Assembly (NCBI GenBank): GCA_003599865.1
Contig: QZKS01000064.1
Location: 58,423-122,422 of the forward strand
Length of the DNA stretch: 64,000 bases
Reading direction: 5' to 3'
Origin: Desulfobacteraceae bacterium
GTDB taxonomy: Bacteria; Desulfobacterota; Desulfobacteria; Desulfobacterales; SURF-7
Shown here: in pieces, positions 39,333 to 48,095 of the stretch
Numbering within the stretch: the stretch's first letter is position 1
Layout: each line of letters begins with the position of its first letter
Program-made: the position numbers and the translations under genes
Notes under the pieces: generated by a model
The model's input: the letters and a program-made list of their open reading frames with translations, nothing else
What the model was told of the DNA's origin: nothing
The model's database searches: none

Positions 39333-39346
39333 GGTTTGCTCTCCGT

Positions 39347-40720
39347 TTATCCGATCATCATGTTTTCTTCCGCGTATTCAATCCCGTTTGTGGAACCCGA
39401 TCCGATAATGATGTATGAGAAAGTGAGTATCCCAACCCGGCCGATAATCATGGTAAAAATGATCCAGCATTTACCCCATACGCTGAGCGTTGCCGTTATC
39501 CCCATGGACAGTCCCACGGTTCCAAAAGCGGATACGGTTTCAAACAGATAGGGCAGAAACGCCCCTCCCTGGTTTATACCACGGTAATTGCTTATTGAAT
39601 CACCTGCCAGAAGGAAAAACAAGACCAGGCCGATGATGGTGATTGAAATCAGAATCAAGGATACGCTCTTGGTGACCGTTTCCGCAGGGACACTTTTTTT
39701 GAACAGATTGACTCTACGCTTTCTGCGTACCCGGCTGACGGCAAAAACAGTCATCAGCGCCAGTGTTGTTGTCTTGACGCCGCCGCCGCAGGAACCGGGG
39801 GATGCGCCGAAAAACATTAAAAAAATCATCATGGCAAGTGTTGCATCTTTCAGGGATGCAATGTCAACCGTATTAAAACCGGCGGTTCGGCATGTGATGG
39901 ACTGAAAAATCGGCGCCATGATGCGATACGAAAGAGATTGCCCCCCGCTGCCCCTTGCGGAATCCTCGATGAAAGCAAACAGAAAAGCACCGGACAGGAT
40001 CAGAATCAATGTTGTCAGCAGCACGGTTTTGGTCTGAATGGAAAGCTTGCAGCGTTTTTGTTTGTTGTATCTTACCCAGCATTGAAGGTCATACAGAACG
40101 GAAAAACCTATTCCGCCGATCACAATCAATCCGCAGATGGTCACGTTCAGGATAATGTCATTGCCGTAACTCATCATGCTGTCCGGAAACAGGGCAAATC
40201 CGGCATTGCAGAAGGCTGAAACCGAATGAAAGATGCCTTTATATACAGCCTGCGGAAATGGCAGGTCCCGGCAGAAACGAATGGTCAGCAGAGCAGCGCC
40301 AACGGCTTCCGCCCCGATGGTGACAAATACAATGCTTTTGATTACCTGAAAGATATCCTTTCGAGGGGTATGGGCAAACATATCCTGCATGGCCATACGC
40401 TGCCGAAAAGAGATGGATTTGCCGATCCACTGGAACATGGTAACGGATATGGTCATGACACCCAGTCCGCCGATCTGGATCAGAATCAAAATGATACATT
40501 GTCCAAAGACGGTGAAATAGCTTCCGGTGTCCACAACGACCAGACCCGTAACACAGACAGCGGAAGTGGCTGTAAATATCGCATCAATCAATGGTATATA
40601 GCCGGTTTTCGTCGCCGGCGGAATTTTAAGCAGAAGCGCGCCCACTAAAATGGCAGACAAAAAACTGATCAGCACCAGAGTCGCTGGATGCTGTTTGAGG
40701 ATTCGATTGGCGAACGTCAT
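39347..40720 (-). CDS. ktrB: K+ uptake membrane subunit (TrkH/KtrB family)
   Basis: DAIFTATSAVCVTGLVVVDTGSYFTVFGQ, SVSAFCNAGFAL, ITCRTAGFNTVDI, GASPGSCGGGVKTTT, ETVSAFGTVGLSMGIT selectivity-filter motifs. Confidence 0.95.
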   Translation of the reverse strand: MTFANRILKQHPATLVLISFLSAILVGALLLKIPPATKTGYIPLIDAIFTATSAVCVTGLVVVDTGSYFTVFGQCIILILIQIGGLGVMTISVTMFQWIGKSISFRQRMAMQDMFAHTPRKDIFQVIKSIVFVTIGAEAVGAALLTIRFCRDLPFPQAVYKGIFHSVSAFCNAGFALFPDSMMSYGNDIILNVTICGLIVIGGIGFSVLYDLQCWVRYNKQKRCKLSIQTKTVLLTTLILILSGAFLFAFIEDSARGSGGQSLSYRIMAPIFQSITCRTAGFNTVDIASLKDATLAMMIFLMFFGASPGSCGGGVKTTTLALMTVFAVSRVRRKRRVNLFKKSVPAETVTKSVSLILISITIIGLVLFFLLAGDSISNYRGINQGGAFLPYLFETVSAFGTVGLSMGITATLSVWGKCWIIFTMIIGRVGILTFSYIIIGSGSTNGIEYAEENMMIG

Positions 40721-41298
40721 GATCCGGTCCTTGGATTTAAAAAATATTCACAGTGCAGATATGTATCGGTTTCACAGACTTCATGCAATCGTTTTCCTGC
40801 CAATACCATCCGGTTTCCATATGCCCGGCAGGTTATCAATTCACGCTGATCATCAATCGGATAATAATGGAGAAAAGGACACAGCCTGGAAAGCGTCAGA
40901 CGGATGTTATCCATGGTTTCCCCTCTTTGCATGCCCTTTACTATTTTTTCAAGTTTATCAAAAGATGAATCTGCAGAAAAGATCGCTAAAAACTTGACCC
41001 CGATCCTTTTCATTTCAACAACAATATCCCGGTGCGGTATTTCCATGATCACAAAAAGCGGCGTTTCACTTGTCAACGGGTTGCTTTTCAGGCATTCACA
41101 TAATTCAAAAACTCCTTTGCGAGCGGATAGGGGCCGGGTGGAAAAACAGATACCGATCAACCCGAAATGCCTGCCGGTCGCCTCGTTCAGGCAGGCTAAC
41201 GGCGTATGCGTCATGATTATTTTTTCCGATTGCAGCATTTCCGGTTGATCATAAAGCTGACAGATTAGTATCGGTTTTTGATGATACGACAGGGTCAT
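40717..41298 (-). CDS. Hypothetical protein translationally coupled to ktrB
   Basis: 4-bp overlap with the ktrB start; N-terminal region receiver-like in length, no recognised catalytic motif. Confidence 0.6.
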   Translation of the reverse strand: MTLSYHQKPILICQLYDQPEMLQSEKIIMTHTPLACLNEATGRHFGLIGICFSTRPLSARKGVFELCECLKSNPLTSETPLFVIMEIPHRDIVVEMKRIGVKFLAIFSADSSFDKLEKIVKGMQRGETMDNIRLTLSRLCPFLHYYPIDDQRELITCRAYGNRMVLAGKRLHEVCETDTYLHCEYFLNPRTGS

Positions 41299-41476
41299 CG
41301 GATTTTATTTCCCGCCTTTCCGGTATGATTCAAACGCACGATTGCCATTCATGGCGATTCAACCAGAGCAAGATCGATGCCTGTCGATATATCTATTTGT
41401 ATTTTAAGCTAATGCCGTATTTGAGAAATCTCATCTCCTTGCATTTTTCAAGAAACCGGCATTGCATCATGCAATG

Positions 41477-42802
41477 TCAGTCGATCTGATATTTTTTACG
41501 CTTTCGCCACAGGGTTGCCGGATCAATCTCCAGAATCTTGGCAGCCTCTTCCAGTGAAGCGGTATGGAGAATCACATTTTGGATATGCTGTTTTTCAACC
41601 TCGGCCAGACTTTGCAGGGATTTATCCGGGGAGGCCGAAGGTTTGAAAAATGCAATGTTGGGAGGCAGATCCTTTGGTCGGATCTCCGTGCCGGTTGTCA
41701 TAATCACGGAACGTTCGATGGTGTTAATCAGCTCCCGGATATTGCCGGGCCATGGGTAGTTTTGCAGGCACTGCATGGCTTCGGGTGAAATAAGATGGAT
41801 CTTTTTTTCGTTCAGGCGTACGGAACGTTTCAGGTAGTGTTCGGCCAGCAGCTGGATATCTTCCGGACGTTCCCGTAACGGTGGCAGAAACAGTTCCAGG
41901 ACATTGAGGCGGAAATAAAGATCCTCCCGGAAAACCCCGTCACGGACCCTCTCCTCCAGGTCTTTATTGGTGGCTGCAATGATGCGGACATCCACCTTCT
42001 GCAATGCCGGATCGCCAAGCCTTTCATACTCATGGTGCTGTATAAAGCGAAGCAGTTTTCCCTGAACCGTCGTCGGGATCTCCGAGACCTCATCCAGGAA
42101 AACGGTTCCGCCTTCCGCCAGTTTCAACTTGCCGGCCTTATCCCGTAACGCTCCTGTAAACGCGCCTTTGACATGACCGAACAAATCGCTTTCCAGCAGA
42201 TTCTCATGCAAGGCTGCACAGTCAACCGTTATAAATGGACGACCGGCTCGCGGACTCCAGTCATGTGTCAGTCGCGCCAGCAGGCCCTTCCCTGTTCCGC
42301 TTTCCCCGCTGATCAGGACAATTGCCTCGGAATCGGCTGCCTGGCGGGCGGTCTGTAGAATTTTTCGCATTCTTCGATTATGGGTTAGAATCCCTCCCTC
42401 ACAAAAAAGACCTTTAAGGGAGGCAATTTCCACTTCCATATGATGAAACCGCTTCAGCCTTTCCAGGACAAGATCCAACTGGCCGGGGACAAACGGTTTC
42501 GGGAGATAGTCAAACGCCCCCATTTTAACCGCATTGACCGCCGTTTCAATGGTGGCATAAGCGGTGATCATCAGCACATGGGTTTTAATGCCTCCGGCCA
42601 TAATTTCCTTCAGCACTTCAAGTCCGTTTATATCCGGCAGCATCATGTCCAGCAACACCAGATCAGGGGTGCCTTTCCGGAAATGCTGAAGACCTTCCGC
42701 TCCGGAAGCCGCTGTGGACACTTGCAGTCCTTTATCTTCAAGATACATCGCGAGGGTCATGACAATATGATGGTCATCATCGATAATCAGCGCTGTTTTC
42801 AT
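41477..42802 (-). CDS. Sigma54-dependent response regulator (NtrC family)
   Basis: REC ([10 protein letters not shown]...[15 protein letters not shown]...ITAYA...LPKPF), [15 protein letters not shown]-terminal Fis HTH. Confidence 0.95.
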   Translation of the reverse strand: MKTALIIDDDHHIVMTLAMYLEDKGLQVSTAASGAEGLQHFRKGTPDLVLLDMMLPDINGLEVLKEIMAGGIKTHVLMITAYATIETAVNAVKMGAFDYLPKPFVPGQLDLVLERLKRFHHMEVEIASLKGLFCEGGILTHNRRMRKILQTARQAADSEAIVLISGESGTGKGLLARLTHDWSPRAGRPFITVDCAALHENLLESDLFGHVKGAFTGALRDKAGKLKLAEGGTVFLDEVSEIPTTVQGKLLRFIQHHEYERLGDPALQKVDVRIIAATNKDLEERVRDGVFREDLYFRLNVLELFLPPLRERPEDIQLLAEHYLKRSVRLNEKKIHLISPEAMQCLQNYPWPGNIRELINTIERSVIMTTGTEIRPKDLPPNIAFFKPSASPDKSLQSLAEVEKQHIQNVILHTASLEEAAKILEIDPATLWRKRKKYQID

Positions 42803-44328
42803 GCTTTTTCCTCCATTGAGACCGGTATCCAGAACGTGAATGTGGTGCCCTTCCCCATACTGCTTTCAACCTGGATATCCCCTCCATGCTGTTCAATGAT
42901 GTCCTTGACAATGGCCAGCCCGAGTCCGATGGTGCCGCTTTTCCCGCGTTCGGAGAACTGGGTGAACCGATCAAAAATGTACGGCAGATAGTCCGGGTCG
43001 ATCCCGCTTCCGGTATCACTGCACTGAAAATAAAAACGCGTTCCCTGTTTGTAGACCTTTAAGACAATCCGTCCTCCCTGGTCGATATAACGCAGGGCAT
43101 TTCCCACAAGGTTGGTGATCACCCATGGAAAACGAAAGGAATCGATGGTTACCCGGGGCAGATTGTCCGGTATCCGGAGGTCTATGGAGATCTCTTTTTT
43201 TTCGGTTTGTTTGATCAACGGCGCAAGACACTCCCGAATCACCACAGCGATATCGAGGGTTTCTTTCGGACGTGGACGCGACATGGCTTCAAGACGGGAA
43301 ATATCGACAAGCTCGTTGATCAATGCCGTTAACCGTGAGCAATCCTCATTGGCCATGGCGCAGAGTTTTATTCTTTTTTCAGCAGCGAGCGATTCTCCCC
43401 GGTTGTTCAGCATCCCCACACTCATGGCCAGGGAAGTCATCGGCGTTTTTAATTGATGGGAAATGTCGGCAATAAACCGGCCTTTGGCTTCCTCGCTGCG
43501 ACGAACCTTTTCCCGTTCCGTTGCAAGGATTTCGTCCCGATGATGATCGTATTGCTCGAGACGGCTGAGCAGACGGTTAAAAGACTTTCGTAAAAAACCA
43601 ATTTCATCATTGGTCTGTGAAGGAATCATCGGATAGGTGCCGGTTCCTTCCTGAATGCCTGAAATCTGTTGTGCCAGTGCCATGATGGGTTTTGCAATGC
43701 GAAAGGACCAGAAATAGCTTAAAGCCAGGATCGCGGTGATGATGACACCAAAAAGGATGGCCGCCTGTTGCTGCGCCCTGCCGGCCAGCAAACGGGTCTG
43801 GTGCTCTGCATGTTCCATGGCGTTTTCATTGATCGCCACCAGATTCTCTATGATATTGATCATTTCAGCGGTAATTTCCAGAAATCCGGTAAAACGGTCC
43901 CCTGACCAGCTGTTTTGCCTATCTTCTTTCAGGGTGCGGGCAAGGGTTTCATATCGATCGAATCCGTCATATAACCGGTCGATCATTTCCTGCTCACCGA
44001 TTTCGGTGACATTTCTCCGGCATATATTCAGGTTGTCGGATAAATTTTGCAGCCTTTCTGCGGGAATCACAATGATGCCTTGCCGTCCGGATACCTGTTC
44101 CAGCATCCGGTTCCGTAATTCTTCCAGTGTTTTTCGTGCTTCCTGGGCAGCCCGGATACTTTTATAATTTTTCGAAAGAATCTGTTCGGCGCTGTCTCCC
44201 AGATCGCTGAGATATTGGTTGTTGAGAAATGCCGCTGCCAGCAATGCAATCGTCGGCAGGAGGCTCACGAGAAATATTTTGAACCGGATCGAATACCGGA
44301 TTGGGGTTTCTGTTTGTTTTTGATTCAT
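42799..44328 (-). CDS. Membrane sensor histidine kinase (HAMP, HisKA, HATPase)
   Basis: FIADISHQLKTPMTSLAMSVG H-box, NLVGNALRYIDQGG N-box, DTGSGIDPDYLPYIFDRF, GTIGLGLAIVKDIIEQHGG. Confidence 0.95.
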   Translation of the reverse strand: MNQKQTETPIRYSIRFKIFLVSLLPTIALLAAAFLNNQYLSDLGDSAEQILSKNYKSIRAAQEARKTLEELRNRMLEQVSGRQGIIVIPAERLQNLSDNLNICRRNVTEIGEQEMIDRLYDGFDRYETLARTLKEDRQNSWSGDRFTGFLEITAEMINIIENLVAINENAMEHAEHQTRLLAGRAQQQAAILFGVIITAILALSYFWSFRIAKPIMALAQQISGIQEGTGTYPMIPSQTNDEIGFLRKSFNRLLSRLEQYDHHRDEILATEREKVRRSEEAKGRFIADISHQLKTPMTSLAMSVGMLNNRGESLAAEKRIKLCAMANEDCSRLTALINELVDISRLEAMSRPRPKETLDIAVVIRECLAPLIKQTEKKEISIDLRIPDNLPRVTIDSFRFPWVITNLVGNALRYIDQGGRIVLKVYKQGTRFYFQCSDTGSGIDPDYLPYIFDRFTQFSERGKSGTIGLGLAIVKDIIEQHGGDIQVESSMGKGTTFTFWIPVSMEEKA

Positions 44329-44534
44329 ATGCGTGGCTTCAGATTATAGTATCATTGCCTGCTTCCGGAAATTGAATCCGTCATACCACAAATTACCGGG
44401 TTGGTACCTGATAAATTTTAATTTTTAATGAGATTTGTTGTTTCAGGCATGCTTTTCCGATTGACACCCGGATGCGGAATTACAATATTGAACCCCAAAA
44501 CAGTCATTCGATAAAAATGAAAGGAAAAACCCGT

Positions 44535-44918
44535 ATGAAAATACAGACGCATCAGTTGATTAACCGGGAATACTGCGGAACCCCTCTTGTGCTGGAAAAG
44601 GGATACAGCAAGGTGGAGCTGAAGACCTCAGATACGATGATGGTGGATGAAACCGGTCTTGTTCATGGCGGATTTATCTTCGGACTGGCGGATTATGCGG
44701 CAATGATCGCCGTAAACCATCCCCATGTGGTTCTGGGAGGGGCACAGGTGAAATTTGTCAAACCGGTAAAAAACAATGAAACGGTCTGGGCGGAAGCGGT
44801 TGTGGAAGATGGTGACGGGAAAAAAAGGAATGTAAATGTTACGATTACCAACGGAAAAGAAACGGTTTTTCAGGGGTTGTTCACCTGTTTTGTCCTGGAC
44901 AGGCACGTATTGAAATAA
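44535..44918 (+). CDS. PaaI-like hotdog-fold thioesterase
   Basis: MMVDETGLVHGGFIFGLADYAAMIAVN...VLGGAQVKFVKPVKNNETVWAEAVV; ATG at 44535 with AAAGGA RBS. Confidence 0.82.
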   Translation: MKIQTHQLINREYCGTPLVLEKGYSKVELKTSDTMMVDETGLVHGGFIFGLADYAAMIAVNHPHVVLGGAQVKFVKPVKNNETVWAEAVVEDGDGKKRNVNVTITNGKETVFQGLFTCFVLDRHVLK

Positions 44919-44926
44919 CCATGGAA

Positions 44927-46324
44927 TCAGCTTCTTCTTTTGACCCTTCTGACCAGTTTTCTTTTTTTGCCGGGGGATGAAGCCGTATCGGTCTGGGGCG
45001 GACCAAGGTGATCCTGCCGGAATGAGCAGGTCGATCTTGGGCACTTCAGACCGCGCTGGCCGCCTTCCGCAGGGATTTCGATCAAAAATTTATTTTTGCA
45101 CAACGGACATTCAAACGGATAGGGTTTGCCCCAGCTGATAAATCCGCAGTGTGAATTGGAACATGAATAGTATTCCTGTCCTTTTTCCGTGGTACCGGAC
45201 AAGACCTTTCCAATGTTGCATGCCGGGCAGGAGATCGCTATGGTTTCCTGAAAGGCCGCGATCTTTTTTTCAATGTTGTTCTGGTCAATGGATGCGGGTT
45301 GTGCGATCTCATCACGGATTTCATCTTTCCGGCTATCCACTCGTGTTTGTTCTTCGCGTGCGGCAATTTCCGCCTCTTTGGCCTTCAATTCCGCCTCTCT
45401 GGCTTTTATCGCCGCCTCCTGGGCTGCGATAGCGGCGGCTCTCAACTCAGCCTCTTTAGCCGTTTTTTGGGCTTCCGCAAGCACTGCCTTCTTTTCCGCT
45501 TCCAGCTCAGCCTTTGCTTCCGCCTCTCCGGCTGCCTTTTCGGCAGCTTCTTTTGCCTGAATTTCCGCTTCACTGGGGCCCTTGGGAAAAATTTCCTTTA
45601 CTGCCGGTTTTCGGTCGGATGAGATGCTTTTTCCCTCCTGCGCCAATGAACCGCCGCTGGACATCCGGGTTCGCATTCTTTCGAGTTTCTGAACATAGGC
45701 TTTTTTCAAATCATCGGATATCTGTTTGGCTTCTTTTTGATCCAGCCGGCTGCGAGGCTGGATGGAAAGTGATTTTTTTTCATCAATTTTGATATGCTGC
45801 CGGGAAAGAGGGATTCCTTTGGACTCCAGTGTCTGGTCAAACTGGCTGATTGCTTCATCCAAACCTTTACGTTTGCTGGTGACTTCGGAAATCATCTGTA
45901 GAATATACCCGACCAGATTCATTCCCTTCATTCCGGGGAACAGATTGTCCAGGAAACTCACCAGGGCAAAGGCGGAAATCTGGGCATTGTACCGGTTGCG
46001 CTTGTCGATTTCAACGTAGCCATGCTGGGCCAGTCCCTGGAATGAAACCATCAGATTATCATCAATGTCCAGTCCGATATTGGAAAGCTCATCCAGAAAG
46101 GCCTCTCTCGTGTATCGATCCGGTGGGGACTGCGGGGAGTTTTTAATCTCATTCTCCCTTTCGACCAGCACCAGCAGACAGGCGATTGTAGAAAGGTTGA
46201 AGGACAAGGATGCTGCAAGGGTATCGATTTCCAGAAGCCGCTGGATATGTCTCACCAGAATTTCATCAAACAGTGATTTGACCTCTGACAATTCCATTTT
46301 TTTTTCTTCATTGATTTCATTCAT
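44927..46324 (-). CDS. Alanine/glutamate-rich coiled-coil protein with C-terminal topoisomerase-type zinc ribbons
   Basis: Long AEAKAELEAEKKAVLAEAQKTAKEAELRAA coiled coil; CPACNIGKVLSGTTEKGQEYYSCSNSHCGF and CPLCKNKFL...LKCPRSTC zinc ribbons. Confidence 0.72.
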   Translation of the reverse strand: MNEINEEKKMELSEVKSLFDEILVRHIQRLLEIDTLAASLSFNLSTIACLLVLVERENEIKNSPQSPPDRYTREAFLDELSNIGLDIDDNLMVSFQGLAQHGYVEIDKRNRYNAQISAFALVSFLDNLFPGMKGMNLVGYILQMISEVTSKRKGLDEAISQFDQTLESKGIPLSRQHIKIDEKKSLSIQPRSRLDQKEAKQISDDLKKAYVQKLERMRTRMSSGGSLAQEGKSISSDRKPAVKEIFPKGPSEAEIQAKEAAEKAAGEAEAKAELEAEKKAVLAEAQKTAKEAELRAAAIAAQEAAIKAREAELKAKEAEIAAREEQTRVDSRKDEIRDEIAQPASIDQNNIEKKIAAFQETIAISCPACNIGKVLSGTTEKGQEYYSCSNSHCGFISWGKPYPFECPLCKNKFLIEIPAEGGQRGLKCPRSTCSFRQDHLGPPQTDTASSPGKKRKLVRRVKRRS

Positions 46325-46529
46325 TTGTATTCACCTGATGGGTTGTTTTGTGTTGTTACCCTCATGCGGTTGCAGAAAAAAGGATTGATACCTTTCATTT
46401 GAAATCCTTTAAGAATGTTTGTGATTTGACAGCCGGAGATCGAGCGTGGTTCGGTCTTGTATGTCTAAAAATATTTAAAATCGAAATGTTACAGGCAAGC
46501 TGGAAACCAGGAAGAACCCGGTGGTAACG

Positions 46530-47006
46530 TTAATCCTGATTGATTTCCGATATCATATCGGCAATTTTTGAGGCCATCTGCGAAACGTTTTCATTTACTT
46601 CGACCTCGGATTCAACCAGTGAATCTTCCATGAGTTCTTCATTCCCGTCCGGGCTGTTATCGGTCCTGGAATGTTTCGCGGAAGGTGAAGACAAGGAGCC
46701 TTCTTCATCCGCTTTCTGATCATCGGTCAGTGCCGTAACAGTCAGGCACTCACCCTTGCGGTCAAACAGAACGGAAAGAGAAATCCGGACATCAAAATTC
46801 AGTTTATAGGCAATCTGATTGTTGTGAACAACGATGTCGCCGTTTTTATACTCAATATCTTCCTGGAATCCCAGATGATATTTATTCTTAAAAATTTTTT
46901 CTATGGCTTCCCAGTCCAGATCTCCGGTGATGGCATCAATCAATTCCTTTTCTCCCATTTGTATGACATCAGAATCCGTTACTTTCACCAGGCCCCCTTT
47001 AAGCAA
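46530..47006 (-). CDS. Hypothetical protein with acidic C-terminal half
   Basis: Intact 158-aa ORF, globular N-terminus (KVTDSDVIQMGEKELIDAITGDLDWEAIEKIFKNKYHLGF...). Confidence 0.55.
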   Translation of the reverse strand: MLKGGLVKVTDSDVIQMGEKELIDAITGDLDWEAIEKIFKNKYHLGFQEDIEYKNGDIVVHNNQIAYKLNFDVRISLSVLFDRKGECLTVTALTDDQKADEEGSLSSPSAKHSRTDNSPDGNEELMEDSLVESEVEVNENVSQMASKIADMISEINQD

Positions 47007-47164
47007 ATGTCTGCCGGAATGCGTCGTCTCGTGACTGTTATTTTTTATTGATGGACAAAAAAGTGGATCGAAATCATTTTATCGGGCTTTATTTTATCGC
47101 AATCCGATGGTTCTGGCAATAACCGTTTGCGATTCATATCAAAAAAAACGTGATGATGCAGACA

Positions 47165-47929
47165 TCAGGCAATTTTCTTCAGCAGCTCAACCGAAAAATC
47201 AAAATAGGCCTGAGCCGCTTCAGAACGGATATCGCAAAGTGCAACCGGTTTTCCGGATCGGCTTGCTTTTTGGACCATATCATCCCGGGGGATGGTCGTC
47301 TTGAAAGATGGATACGGGATTTGTTTCCGTTCACCTTCTGAAAGAAAGCGGTCCGGACCATCTTTTCCGGAACACATATTCCACAATGTCCCGGCAATTT
47401 TCAAATCCGGATTCAACTGATCCTGTACCATTTTGATGATCTCATCAAGGTCGGACAATGCCTCCCGTGTGGAAACATTGCACGCTGCCGGCAATATGGA
47501 CCAGTCCGAAGCCGCCATTGCACAGATCGTAAAAAAACCCAGGGAAGATGGGGAATCAATGATGACATACTGAAAGTCATTTTTGATTTCCTGAATGATT
47601 TTTTTTAAAATCAACTCTTTTCCCGGTTTGATCGCCAGCCGGTGCTCGGTCAGAAAGAGACTGGGACCGGATGGTATAAACGTCAAATACGCAATCGGTG
47701 TTTGAACCGCAACCTGTCCGGCAGACGCCTTTCCCATGAATGCGTGGTACAGGGTATCCGTGATTTCCATGGGCCGGATGCCGGCATATCGGGTCAGATG
47801 GCTTTGCGGGTCGCCGTCGATTAACAGTGTTTTTTTCTCATAAAGGGCAAGGGTGGCGGCAATGTTGGCTGCAATCGTTGTTTTGCCGACCCCTTCTTTT
47901 TGGCTGATAATACTGATGGTTTTGGTCAT
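47165..47929 (-). CDS. ParA/MinD/Soj-family ATPase
   Basis: ISIISQKEGVGKTTIAANIAATLALYEKKTLLIDGDPQSHLTRYAG deviant Walker A; YVIIDSPSSLGFFTICAMAASDWSILPA. Confidence 0.92.
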   Translation of the reverse strand: MTKTISIISQKEGVGKTTIAANIAATLALYEKKTLLIDGDPQSHLTRYAGIRPMEITDTLYHAFMGKASAGQVAVQTPIAYLTFIPSGPSLFLTEHRLAIKPGKELILKKIIQEIKNDFQYVIIDSPSSLGFFTICAMAASDWSILPAACNVSTREALSDLDEIIKMVQDQLNPDLKIAGTLWNMCSGKDGPDRFLSEGERKQIPYPSFKTTIPRDDMVQKASRSGKPVALCDIRSEAAQAYFDFSVELLKKIA

Positions 47930-47983
47930 AATGGGGCAAATTTATCATAAAACTTGGTTTTTGAACAGATTGATTTTCAAAAG

Positions 47984-48012
47984 TTGCAAATCTTTTCAAG
48001 CAGGTATAAAAT
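47984..48012 (+). promoter_or_regulatory. Candidate sigma70 promoter for the SUMF1-domain gene
   Basis: TTGCAA (47984-47989), 17-nt spacer, TAAAAT (48007-48012). Confidence 0.35.
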
Positions 48013-48095
48013 AGCAGACAAACATCAAAGCAACCGGCTGGAAATCAACAAACCTCAGATGTATCATCCCAAATAATATTCAAGGGACCTTATTA

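Noticed and set aside
44459-44490. TTGACA-like promoter upstream of the thioesterase gene
   Set aside because: Best -10 candidate (TACAAT) sits at 14-nt spacing and other spacings give poor boxes
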